NCBI GenBank assembly: GCA_002415025.1 | Contig: DIBR01000061.1 | Span: 321-41,467, forward strand | DNA length: 41,147 nucleotides | DNA from: Spongiibacteraceae bacterium UBA5047 | Lineage (GTDB): Bacteria > Pseudomonadota > Gammaproteobacteria > Pseudomonadales > Spongiibacteraceae | Reading direction: 5' to 3' | Shown: positions 25,726 through 33,579 of the stretch, piece by piece | How positions within the stretch are numbered: the stretch's first letter is position 1 | Layout of the letters: each line of letters starts with the position of its first letter | Translations under genes and position numbers: made by a program | The notes under the pieces: generated by a model | Databases searched by the model: none | What the model saw: the letters and a program-made list of their open reading frames with translations, nothing else | What the model was told of the DNA's origin: nothing

Positions 25726-26319
25726 TTATCGCCGTTGCCTTCTCTTAATCCAGTAAAAACCCTTGTCCGTTGCAATCGCATCCAGCGGAATATCCCAGCT
25801 TTGCACCGGCAGTTGATTGAGGCGCTGGAATTCGTGGGCAAGCCCGATTAGCAGCGGGCGCCGCTTTTGTTTTAGCCCGCCCAGCGTTCGGTCGTAGAAT
25901 CCGCCTCCCATCCCCAGACGATTGCCTTTTGCATCAAAGCCGACCAGCGGCAGCAGAATGACATCCAGTTGCTGAGGGTGTCGCCGAAGGCTGCGCCGTG
26001 CTGGAGGTTCGGGAATATTAAAGAGGTTGCGCTTCATCGTTTGTCCCGGCCGGTAGCGACGAAACTCCAGGCGCTGACCACTAATACACGGCAAAAAGCA
26101 CTGCCGTCCCTGTCTGGCCAGTCGCAGCAAAGTCGGGCGAGGTGACAGCTCGCCGTCACTGGCGATATAGAAGGCGATGTGGTGTGCGGCTCGCAGGCAG
26201 GGTTGTTGACGCAGGCGGGTATCGAGGCGGGCGCTGGCCTGGCGCTGTTGTGCGGTGCTGAGTTGGCGCCGGCGTGCGCGCAGCTCTTGCCGCAATTCTT
26301 GCTTGCGAGTTGTCGTCAT
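25726..26319 (-). CDS. 5-formyltetrahydrofolate cyclo-ligase
   Basis: ATP-dependent conversion of 5-formyl-THF to 5,10-methenyl-THF (YgfA/Fau family). The 197-residue product starts MTTTRKQELRQELRARRRQLS, a basic N terminus typical of the family, and shows the family motif GNRLGMGGGFYDRTL near the C terminus. The ATG at 26319 is chosen because the upstream extension runs back into the 6S RNA. It lies about 50 bp downstream of the 6S RNA 3' end, the same arrangement as ssrS-ygfA in enterics, and is probably at least partly expressed by read-through. Confidence 0.93.
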   Translation of the reverse strand: MTTTRKQELRQELRARRRQLSTAQQRQASARLDTRLRQQPCLRAAHHIAFYIASDGELSPRPTLLRLARQGRQCFLPCISGQRLEFRRYRPGQTMKRNLFNIPEPPARRSLRRHPQQLDVILLPLVGFDAKGNRLGMGGGFYDRTLGGLKQKRRPLLIGLAHEFQRLNQLPVQSWDIPLDAIATDKGFYWIKRRQRR

Positions 26320-26367
26320 GGCTGAATTCTGGCGAAAGCGCGGGGAGCAGACAAGCGGAGAAATAAA

Positions 26368-26542
26368 AACCCCGAGATACCGTTGGCTGCGTGACCCTTG
26401 AACCCAGAGGTTCAAGGTGGCAGTTTCCGAGATACATCAGGCTTCCCGTCTCGCGGACATGCACAACAGTATCAGCTGGAAACAGCCTAGTTTAAAAGCA
26501 TCGGCTCAGGGATCTAGCAGTCTGACGCATATCCCAGGGTCT
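26368..26542 (-). ncRNA. ssrS: 6S RNA
   Basis: Global regulator RNA that binds sigma-70 RNA polymerase in stationary phase. On the minus strand the 3' half carries CACCTTGAACC...GGGTTCAAGGGT, then ACGCAGCC and GGTATCTCGGGG, matching the conserved E. coli 6S sequence. The 5' half has GATCCCTGAGCCGAT, like the E. coli CCCCTGAGCCGAT. CCCTGGGATA at the 5' end pairs over ten positions with TATCTCGGGG at the 3' end, closing the long stem. A TATACT box at 26549-26554 sets the 5' end near 26542. The position between zapA and the cyclo-ligase gene is the standard one. Ends are estimated to within several bases. Confidence 0.92.
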
Positions 26543-26548
26543 TGGCAG

Positions 26549-26554
26549 AGTATA
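26549..26554 (-). promoter_or_regulatory. -10 box of 6S RNA
   Basis: TATACT on the minus strand, about seven bases before the inferred 6S start. No good -35 hexamer is seen at the matching distance. The remaining 95 bases to the DUF1499 gene show nothing else. Confidence 0.6.
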
Positions 26555-26649
26555 GCATCCGCTCTGTCCGACCTATAGGGGCTAACCACTATTTACGGTA
26601 ATGCTGCCAGACCGGATAGGGAGTTCTTGCGCCAATTGTGCTCCGGTTT

Positions 26650-27117
26650 TTAGTTGGCTGCTGCGTTCTTGAGCAAGTTTTCATTTGCCAGCGTTGTGCG
26701 CAGCGCGTTCACGCGATCCCGGTTTACGTCAAAGTCATAGTAGCCGATGCGGCCGGATGAGCGAACATCGACGCGGCCGGTTTCCGGGTTAAGCAACAGT
26801 TCCAGATCGTCGGTGTACCAACCCCAGGGGCTGGTCACTTCGGCATGCAGGTAATGGTTGTTGCTGCTGACAATGCGGGTGCGTTCGAGCCGGCTTACTA
26901 CCTCGAGGAGATTCTGCCAACTGTTGCTGACCGGGGATTGCAGGTAGTAGGGCTCAATGCGTTTCTCGTCATCGCGGGCCACGCTACTGACACAGCGCGG
27001 CCAGCCCGGGCAATCAGTGAGGGTGTTGTTTTCAAGGCCCGTGCTGCGTTCAGTGAATTGCGCACAGGCACCCAGAGCGGCACAGAGGCCGACAAGCAGA
27101 AAACGACTAAACATCAT
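26650..27117 (-). CDS. DUF1499 lipoprotein
   Basis: Predicted lipoprotein of 155 residues: MMFSRFLLVGLCAALGACAQ has a short hydrophobic core and the lipobox LGAC. The mature part carries the DUF1499 pattern CPGWPRCVSS followed by RIEPYYL, and the C-terminal VDVRSSGRIGYYDFDVNRDRVNALR, which is also typical. No biochemical function is known to me for this family. The ATG at 27117 is chosen because AGGA lies ten bases upstream; a TTG three codons earlier sits too close to that site. It separates 6S RNA from zapA, which are usually adjacent. Confidence 0.82.
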   Translation of the reverse strand: MMFSRFLLVGLCAALGACAQFTERSTGLENNTLTDCPGWPRCVSSVARDDEKRIEPYYLQSPVSNSWQNLLEVVSRLERTRIVSSNNHYLHAEVTSPWGWYTDDLELLLNPETGRVDVRSSGRIGYYDFDVNRDRVNALRTTLANENLLKNAAAN

Positions 27118-27165
27118 GGGGTTCAAATCCTGGGAATGTGACGCTTATACGCGACGAGCGCAAAA

Positions 27166-27480
27166 TCAGTTTATTTCCAGTTGCCGCAATCGGTGCAGGG
27201 CATCTTCAACCTTGTCGTTCACCCGTTTAAGCGCGTCGTTCTGCGATTTGCTGGCGGCTGCGTTACCTTGCCCGCCACCTTGTTGTAGTTCGTAGGTGCT
27301 GTTGAGTGCGACCATCACCGCGATGCGCTCCAGCCCGACAATTTTGCCGCTGGAGCGAATATCACGCATTTGCTTGTCGAGTGTCGCTGCGGCCTGATGC
27401 AGTCCGGCTTCCTGCCCGGGTGGGCAGGTCACCTGATATTCCTTGTCCAGAATACGGACGATTACGGTGTTCTGGCTCAT
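27166..27480 (-). CDS. zapA: Cell division protein ZapA
   Basis: Cytosolic Z-ring-associated protein that crosslinks FtsZ filaments. The 104-residue product starts MSQNTVIVRILDKEYQVTCPPGQE, the family N-terminal beta domain, followed by a long helix (LVGLERIAVMVALNSTYELQ-like region) ending in a coiled-coil tail RVNDKVEDALHRLRQLE. The start at 27480 overlaps the stop of the upstream small gene by four bases (ATGA). Context with the cyclo-ligase and 6S RNA supports it. Confidence 0.93.
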   Translation of the reverse strand: MSQNTVIVRILDKEYQVTCPPGQEAGLHQAAATLDKQMRDIRSSGKIVGLERIAVMVALNSTYELQQGGGQGNAAASKSQNDALKRVNDKVEDALHRLRQLEIN

Positions 27481-27686
27481 GATTCCTGCTCCAGGGCGCG
27501 CAGACGCTGAATCATGGATTCGACCTTGTTGCGTGCCAGGTTGGTTTTTTCCAGCAGCGATTCCCGCTCTTGCTGCCATGAGCTGGCATTGGCCTTCAGC
27601 GCCTGATTCTCGCGGTTTAGCTGTTCGCAGAGCTGGATGAGTTCATCGATTTTTTTCTCAACCGCTTTAACTGGTATGTCTGCCAT
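27477..27686 (-). CDS. Small coiled-coil protein upstream of zapA (TIGR02449 / ZapB-like)
   Basis: A 69-residue protein predicted to be almost entirely coiled coil: heptads run through KKIDELIQLCEQLNRENQALK and on to ESMIQRLRALEQ. It is always-helical like ZapB but is more likely the TIGR02449-type protein commonly encoded just before zapA in pseudomonad-like genomes. The four-base overlap with zapA implies coupled translation and a role in division. The start at 27686 (MADIPVKAVEK) is chosen over one seven codons upstream. The 233-bp gap to the divergent UPF0149 gene shows no other gene. Confidence 0.85.
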   Translation of the reverse strand: MADIPVKAVEKKIDELIQLCEQLNRENQALKANASSWQQERESLLEKTNLARNKVESMIQRLRALEQES

Positions 27687-27919
27687 GTGTCCCCGTCGCC
27701 CCCGCAAGAGTCGATGTCAGCCTCAATGGGCCGAATCTATTGTTAGTCGCTTAGTCTAGGGCCGGTATGGTTGGTGGTCAATTGCGCAAATATACAGTAA
27801 TTCAAGAACCTGCTGCCTGCAGTTAATGGCGGTGTGAGCTTTGCTTCACGGTTTTTTCGCTTTTCGTGCAGTGGACGGTTACCATTTGCCCGTTTTTTCC
27901 GTCACCCAGAGAGACATAA

Positions 27920-28519
27920 ATGCCTGTAGAACTGCCTGATCACGACGATATTGCCAACGTATTTGTGGAGCTGGCGGCGCTGTATCCTCCCTCGGAATTG
28001 CACGGCTTTTACGTTGGTCAGCAAGTGCTGGGGGCCAAGCTTGAGGAGGCGGGTTTGCGCCAGCAGGTAGAGCAGCTGCTGGATGTCGAATCCATCGGCC
28101 CGGATCATTGGCAGCCGTTGCTGGAGCTCAACAAGGCATCGGCCGGCCAGCTGGCGGGCGAAATTTCGGAACTGACGCTGCTACTCCCGGATGTTGATAT
28201 TGATTTGGGGCAGAGGGTCGCGGCAGTCGGCAGCTGGTGTCAGGGTTTCCTTACCGGCTTTGCGATGGCGGGAAAGCAGCGTCAGGCGAGCGAAGGACAG
28301 CAACAGTATTCCAGTACGGTTGCTGAAATATTGTCTGATATTGCGGCCATTTCCCAGGCCGGCCTTGATGGTCAGGAAGGCGAGGACGGCGAAGAAGGCG
28401 AAGCCCAGTTTCGCGAGCTGGTTGGGTATCTCGAAATGGCGGTGGTGACAGTTTTCGTTGAATGTTGCAGTCAGGAGGTGCTCAAGGGCGATCACCCGAC
28501 GCCGAAACAGGTTCACTAG
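27920..28519 (+). CDS. UPF0149 (YgfB/YecA) family protein
   Basis: Helical cytosolic protein of 199 residues in the UPF0149 family, recognised by SELHGFYVGQ near the N terminus, GSWCQGFLTGFAMAG in the middle and YLEMAVVTVFVEC near the end. An acidic, low-complexity insert (DGQEGEDGEEGEAQ, about 150-164) lies before the last helices. The gene stands between zapA and pepP, as in Pseudomonas and E. coli, and is probably cotranscribed with pepP 71 bp downstream. Confidence 0.87.
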   Translation: MPVELPDHDDIANVFVELAALYPPSELHGFYVGQQVLGAKLEEAGLRQQVEQLLDVESIGPDHWQPLLELNKASAGQLAGEISELTLLLPDVDIDLGQRVAAVGSWCQGFLTGFAMAGKQRQASEGQQQYSSTVAEILSDIAAISQAGLDGQEGEDGEEGEAQFRELVGYLEMAVVTVFVECCSQEVLKGDHPTPKQVH

Positions 28520-28590
28520 ATCAAATACCCTCTGCAGGGTACCGGCAAAGTTTGGTAATCTGCGGTCACGATGGTTGATGTAGAGCAACG

Positions 28591-29910
28591 ATGAAAGTCA
28601 GCAAGCAGGAATTCGCCCGCCGCCGCAGTAAACTGATGGCGGCCATGGAGCCCAACAGCATTGCGATTGTGCCGGGTGAGGTTGAAAAGATTCGCAATCG
28701 CGATGCCGACTACCCCTTTCGTCAGGACAGCGATTTTTATTACCTCAGCGGTTTTGTTGAGCCCGAAGCGGTGCTGGTCTTGCTGCCGGGGCGCGAACAC
28801 GGCGAGTACATCATGTTCTGTCGCGAACGCGATCCGACCATGGAGTTATGGAACGGCTATCGCGAAGGCCCGGAAGGAGCCTGCGCCAACTATGGTGCCG
28901 ACGACGCTTTTCCCGTCAGCGATATCGACGATATTTTGCCCGGCCTGATTGAAGGGCGTGAGCGCGTTTACTATGCCATGGGGCGTCACCCCGAGTTTGA
29001 TCAGCACGTGATGCAGTGGGTGAATGTGATTCGCTCCAAGGCCCGCAGTGGTGCTCACCCGCCCGGTGAATTTCTCGATCTCGATCATTACCTGCACGAT
29101 TTGCGCTTGTACAAAAGTGCGGCAGAGCAGCGCGTGATGAAACGCGCCGGTGAGATTTCTGCCGGCGCCCATGTGCGGGCCATGCAGCACTGCCGCCCCG
29201 GCATGTATGAATACGAACTGGAAGCCGAAATACTGCACGAATTTGGCCGCAACGGCGCGCGCTTTCCCGCTTACAACAGCATTGTCGGCTCGGGTGCCAA
29301 CGGCTGTATTCTGCACTATGTAGAAAACGCCAGTGCGATACGCGACGGGGATCTGGTCTTGATAGACGCGGGCTGCGAATTTGAATACTACGCCGCCGAC
29401 ATTACCCGCACCTTTCCCGCCAACGGCAAGTTCAGCGCCGAGCAGCGCGCGCTCTATGATCTGGTGTTGAAATCCCAGTATGCGGCGATTGATGCCGTGC
29501 GCCCGGGCAACCACTGGAATCAGCCCCACGACGAAACAGTGCGCGTTATTACTGAAGGGCTGGTTGAACTGGGCTTGCTGAAAGGTGATGTCAGCCAGTT
29601 AATTGCCGATGAAGCCTACCGTGATTTTTATATGCACCGCGCCGGTCACTGGCTGGGGCTGGATGTGCACGATGTGGGTGACTACAAGGTGGGTGACGAG
29701 TGGCGCTTGCTGGAGCCGGGCATGGTCATGACCGTGGAGCCCGGCATTTATGTATCACCCAATAACGAAAAAGTTGAGGCGCGCTGGCGCGGCATTGGCA
29801 TTCGCATCGAAGACGATGTGCTGGTGACCAAAGACGGCTGCGAAATTCTGACTGAGGCGGTGCCGAAGCAGGCCGATGAGATCGAAGCGCTGATGGCGGC
29901 GACCGCGTGA
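28591..29910 (+). CDS. pepP: Xaa-Pro aminopeptidase
   Basis: Dinuclear metal peptidase that removes N-terminal residues preceding proline. The 439-residue product has the AMP_N domain (DYPFRQDSDFYYLSGF) followed by the pita-bread catalytic domain. Metal ligands are visible as the two aspartates in LIDAGCEFEYYAADITRTFP, the histidine in HRAGHWLGLDVHDVG, and glutamates in TVEPGIYV and GIRIEDDV. Cytosolic. Its end overlaps ubiH (GTGA), forming the conserved pepP-ubiH-ubiI operon. Confidence 0.96.
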   Translation: MKVSKQEFARRRSKLMAAMEPNSIAIVPGEVEKIRNRDADYPFRQDSDFYYLSGFVEPEAVLVLLPGREHGEYIMFCRERDPTMELWNGYREGPEGACANYGADDAFPVSDIDDILPGLIEGRERVYYAMGRHPEFDQHVMQWVNVIRSKARSGAHPPGEFLDLDHYLHDLRLYKSAAEQRVMKRAGEISAGAHVRAMQHCRPGMYEYELEAEILHEFGRNGARFPAYNSIVGSGANGCILHYVENASAIRDGDLVLIDAGCEFEYYAADITRTFPANGKFSAEQRALYDLVLKSQYAAIDAVRPGNHWNQPHDETVRVITEGLVELGLLKGDVSQLIADEAYRDFYMHRAGHWLGLDVHDVGDYKVGDEWRLLEPGMVMTVEPGIYVSPNNEKVEARWRGIGIRIEDDVLVTKDGCEILTEAVPKQADEIEALMAATA

Positions 29911-31154
29911 GCACGGACGCTGCCCGCTACGATGTGGTTATCGCTGGCGGCGGTATGGTCGGTGCCAGCCTGGCGCTGGCGCTGAGTCGCTACAGCGAGG
30001 GCCGTCTCTCGGTACTGCTGGTAGAGAGTTTTCCGTTGCCATCGGCGGATTCGGCGCCGGTGTATCGTCCCAGTTTTGACGCGCGCTCGACGGCCCTGTC
30101 GTACGGCAGTCGCCAGATTCTTGATAGCGTGGGCGCGTGGGATGCACTGCAGGCGCATCTCACTGCCATTACCCGGATTCACGTATCTGACCGTGGGCAT
30201 ATTGGCAGTGCGTTGCTCACAGCGCAGGAGCAGGGCTGGGACGCGCTTGGCTACGTGGTGGAAAATGCCTGGCTGGGCAATGTGCTGCTGAGCGCACTGC
30301 ATTCGGCGCCGGGGGTGGAGTGCGCTTCACCGGCCAGCGTTACCTCCGTGACCGGTCACAACGATCTTGCGAGTCTGCAATTGCAGTACAGGGAAGGTGA
30401 AACGCAGACCATCGAATGTCGGTTGCTGGCCGTGGCCGATGGTGCCCAGTCGGGTTTGCGCAGCGCCCTCGGCATTGCCGGCAAGGTTGTGGATTATGGT
30501 CAGCAGGCGGTGATCGCGAATGTGTGCTTCGAAAAGCCCCATGGCGGCATAGCCTATGAACGATTTACTGATCAGGGGCCACTGGCGTTGCTGCCGCTAT
30601 CCAACAGTGAGCGCAATGAGGCGCGAGCGGCTCTCGTGTGGACACTGTCGCAGGAGGATGCGACGGCATTGCTGGCGGCCTCAGACGAAGCCTTTTTGGC
30701 CCGCTTGCAAAAACGCTTCGGTTATCGGCAGGGGCGCTTGTTGCGGGTCGGCGAGCGGGGGTGTTTTCCCTTGCAACTGGTCGAGGCTGAAGAGCAGGTG
30801 CGGCCCAATACGGTTGTGATGGGCAACGCGGCGCATTCCCTGCACCCGGTTGCCGGGCAGGGCTTTAATCTGGCGCTGAGAGATGTTGCGCGTCTCGCGC
30901 GGCTACTGGCGGCTCTGCCTGAGGCGGAGTTGGGCAAGTTGTCTCATTTGCAGGCCTACCTCGATAAACAGCACAGTGATCAGCGCAGTACTGTTGAGTT
31001 TTCGCACCAGTTGCCGGGTCTGTTTGCACACAAAAGCCCTTTTTTCAGTCTGGGGCGCAATCTGGGTTTACTGGCGCTGGATGTATTGCCGGCCGCCAAA
31101 GCCCGCTTTGTTGAGCAGGCTGCGGGATTGGCGCCGGGCAACGCCCGTGGCTGA
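29907..31154 (+). CDS. ubiH: Ubiquinone biosynthesis flavin monooxygenase UbiH
   Basis: FAD hydroxylase that acts on the aromatic ring during ubiquinone synthesis, in the membrane-associated Ubi complex. The 415-residue product shows the FAD fold VVIAGGGMVGASLALALS (9-26), the DG motif around VADGAQSGLRSALG, and GNAAHSLHPVAGQGFNLALRD, typical of UbiH/UbiF/UbiI. The SYGSRQILDSVGAW segment near residue 70 is UbiH-like. GTG start overlapping the pepP stop. Separation of UbiH from its paralogues rests on context and these motifs. Confidence 0.92.
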   Translation: MSTDAARYDVVIAGGGMVGASLALALSRYSEGRLSVLLVESFPLPSADSAPVYRPSFDARSTALSYGSRQILDSVGAWDALQAHLTAITRIHVSDRGHIGSALLTAQEQGWDALGYVVENAWLGNVLLSALHSAPGVECASPASVTSVTGHNDLASLQLQYREGETQTIECRLLAVADGAQSGLRSALGIAGKVVDYGQQAVIANVCFEKPHGGIAYERFTDQGPLALLPLSNSERNEARAALVWTLSQEDATALLAASDEAFLARLQKRFGYRQGRLLRVGERGCFPLQLVEAEEQVRPNTVVMGNAAHSLHPVAGQGFNLALRDVARLARLLAALPEAELGKLSHLQAYLDKQHSDQRSTVEFSHQLPGLFAHKSPFFSLGRNLGLLALDVLPAAKARFVEQAAGLAPGNARG

Positions 31155-31211
31155 TGCGTTTGTTCTTTTCAGATTTTTCAATTTAGTGGGTAGATACCGG
31201 GAACTGATCCA

Positions 31212-32429
31212 GTGAGCAAAGCCAAGCACTATGACGTGTTGATTGTGGGCGGAGGTCTGGCCGGACTGGGCATAGCTGCCGGACTGGCCGATTTGCCTGT
31301 TCGCGTCGGACTGATCGAGGCCGGTGCGCTCGGTGCAGACTGGCCGGCGCTTGGCGAAGGCGTCAGCGATTACGATCCGCGTGTGAGCGCCCTCACGGCG
31401 GCGTCGCAGCAATGGTTGGCGGCGCTCGGTGTGTGGGAGGCTATTGCCGGAACACGGCTCTGCAGTTACACCGACATGCAGGTATGGGATGCCGAAGGCA
31501 CTGGCGAAGTGCATTTTCAGGCGGGTGACGTGAATGCCGACAGCCTGGGCCACATTGTTGAAAACCGCCTGATTATTGCGGCGCTGGCAGAGCGGGTTGC
31601 CGAAGCGGCCAATATTTATTGCCTTGAGCATAGCCCGGTGGCGCATATGAGCTACGCTGGCGGCGCTGCCACGCTTGAGCTGGAAGGCGGCAAACGCCTC
31701 GAGGCTGACCTGCTGATTGCGGCCGACGGTGCCAATTCACGTATTCGGCAGTGGGCCGGTTTCAAAACCCGCGAGTGGGACTACGGCCAGCAAGCCATTG
31801 TGACTACCGTCAAAATGACCGAGAGCCATGCCTGCACCGCGTGGCAGCGTTTTTTGCCGCAGGGGCCGCTGGCATTTCTGCCGCTGGCAGCGAGTGATGC
31901 GCCTGATCGCTATTGCTCCATTGTCTGGTCGGCGGATGTGAACTACGGCGCCGAGTTGATGGCGCTGGATGACGCCGCCTTTGGCGAAGCCCTGGCGAGC
32001 GCCTTTGAACATCGTCTGGGTTCGGTTGAGGCCATCAGTCGCCGCTTCAGTTTCCCCTTGCGCCAACGCCACGCCGTTGACTATATCAAGCCCGGTATGG
32101 CCCTGATTGGCGATGCCGCGCACAGCATTCACCCGCTGGCGGGGCAGGGCATTAACCTCGGGTTCAAGGATGTGGCGGTATTGCAGGATGAAATCCGGCG
32201 TGCGCTGGACAAGGGCTTGCCACTGGGTAGCGAGGCGGTGCTGGGCCGCTATCAGCGCCGCCGCAAGGGCGACAACCTGAGCATGATGGCGGCGATGGAC
32301 GGCTTCAAACGGCTGTTCGCGCAGCAGGCGCTGCCGGTTCGCTGGTTGCGCAATACCGGCATGCGCTGGGTCAACGAGATTGGGCCGGTAAAGCGCCAGT
32401 TAATCCGTCGGGCAATGGGCCTGGGCTGA
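31212..32429 (+). CDS. ubiI: Ubiquinone biosynthesis flavin monooxygenase, UbiI-like
   Basis: Second FAD monooxygenase of ubiquinone synthesis; UbiI hydroxylates C5 of the ring. The 405-residue product has VLIVGGGLAGLGIAAGLA (9-26), AADGANSRIRQWAGF, the ring-binding region QRFLPQGPLAFLPL and GDAAHSIHPLAGQGINLGFKDV. It starts at a GTG, 57 bp after ubiH, with only a weak ribosome site. Position third in the pepP operon matches ubiI (formerly visC); a UbiF-like specificity is the alternative. Confidence 0.88.
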   Translation: MSKAKHYDVLIVGGGLAGLGIAAGLADLPVRVGLIEAGALGADWPALGEGVSDYDPRVSALTAASQQWLAALGVWEAIAGTRLCSYTDMQVWDAEGTGEVHFQAGDVNADSLGHIVENRLIIAALAERVAEAANIYCLEHSPVAHMSYAGGAATLELEGGKRLEADLLIAADGANSRIRQWAGFKTREWDYGQQAIVTTVKMTESHACTAWQRFLPQGPLAFLPLAASDAPDRYCSIVWSADVNYGAELMALDDAAFGEALASAFEHRLGSVEAISRRFSFPLRQRHAVDYIKPGMALIGDAAHSIHPLAGQGINLGFKDVAVLQDEIRRALDKGLPLGSEAVLGRYQRRRKGDNLSMMAAMDGFKRLFAQQALPVRWLRNTGMRWVNEIGPVKRQLIRRAMGLG

Positions 32430-32498
32430 GAGCTTGCCGCTCGGCGCTGCGGCCGGAGATAAATCCCCGAACTTTCCTGTGATATCCATTGTTATTAC

Positions 32499-32519
32499 AA
32501 ATGATAATAATTATCATTT
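32499..32519. promoter_or_regulatory. Fur box
   Basis: AAATGATAATAATTATCATTT is a perfect palindrome with 10-bp arms around a central A, a near-ideal iron-dependent Fur site. It lies 28 bp before the ferric-binding protein start and predicts repression of the iron transporter genes when iron is plentiful. Confidence 0.92.
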
Positions 32520-32547
32520 TGTGCTTTCATTGCTGAGGATCAGGTTT

Positions 32548-33579
32548 ATGCGAGCGTTCAAGCTATTCGCCCTGCTGGCGGTATTGGTGGTAACGGCCTG
32601 CGGCGAAGGTCCGGGAGCCGGTAGCCCGGACGACGGCTTGGTGGTCTATACCGCTCGCAAAGAGCATCTGATCAAACCGCTGTTTGACCGCTTTACTGCG
32701 CAAACCGGCATTCAGATCCGCTACGTGACCGACGCTGCCGGCCCCTTGTTGGCCAGGCTGAAAGCTGAAGGTGAGCGCAGCCGGGCTGACATTCTGATGA
32801 CTGTGGATGCGGGTAATTTATGGCAGGCCGCCGAGGCCGGAGTGCTGCAAGCGATTCAGTCACCGGTGCTGGAGGCTAATGTTCCGGCCTCTTTGCGCGA
32901 TGAAGGCAAGCGCTGGTTTGCACTGAGCATTCGCGCGCGCACCATCGTGTATTCCACCGAAAGAGTCTCTACGGCGGATTTGAGCAGCTACGAAGCGCTG
33001 GCTGAACCCCGCTGGTCGGGGCGTTTGTGTCTGCGCACCTCGAAAAAAGTCTACAACCAGTCCCTGATTGCTACCATGATTGCGGCCAATGGTGAGGCGC
33101 AGACCGAAGCGCTGATAGAAAAGTGGGTTGCCAATCTTGCCGTGCCGCCGTTCTCAAACGACAACAAAGTGGTTGAGGCCATCGCGGCCGGGCAATGCGA
33201 CGTCGGCATTGTGAATACTTATTATCTGGCGCGCATGGTTGCCGATGAGCCGGATTTGCCCGTGGCAATGTTCTGGCCGAACCAGCAGGGCGAAGGCGCT
33301 GCCGGGCGCGGTGTGCACGTTAATATCTCCGGCGCCGGTATTACTCGTGCCAGCCAGCACGTCGCTCAGGCGCAGCAACTGCTGGAGTGGTTATCGGGTA
33401 CCGATGCCCAGTTGCAGTTGGCGCTGTTAAATCAGGAATATCCCGTTAACCCGCTGGTGGGCCTGCCCGAGCCGCTCAAGCGCTGGGGCAAATTCCGGGC
33501 CGACGACATTCCGGTGGCAGAAGCCGGCAGGCTGCAACCCGCAGCGATTCGCTTGATGGATCGGGCCGGGTATCGCTAA
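32548..33579 (+). CDS. Ferric iron ABC transporter, substrate-binding lipoprotein
   Basis: Type FbpA/FutA/AfuA iron-binding protein of 343 residues. The N terminus MRAFKLFALLAVLVVTACGEG ends in a lipobox-like VTAC, suggesting membrane anchoring. LVVYTARKEHLIKPLFDRF is the typical start of the mature fold, and the paired tyrosines in VGIVNTYYLARM (about 225-226) are the usual iron ligands. The ATG at 32548 fits the signal peptide and follows GAGGATCAGG; the frame upstream runs through the Fur box. The stop directly abuts the permease gene. Confidence 0.92.
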   Translation: MRAFKLFALLAVLVVTACGEGPGAGSPDDGLVVYTARKEHLIKPLFDRFTAQTGIQIRYVTDAAGPLLARLKAEGERSRADILMTVDAGNLWQAAEAGVLQAIQSPVLEANVPASLRDEGKRWFALSIRARTIVYSTERVSTADLSSYEALAEPRWSGRLCLRTSKKVYNQSLIATMIAANGEAQTEALIEKWVANLAVPPFSNDNKVVEAIAAGQCDVGIVNTYYLARMVADEPDLPVAMFWPNQQGEGAAGRGVHVNISGAGITRASQHVAQAQQLLEWLSGTDAQLQLALLNQEYPVNPLVGLPEPLKRWGKFRADDIPVAEAGRLQPAAIRLMDRAGYR

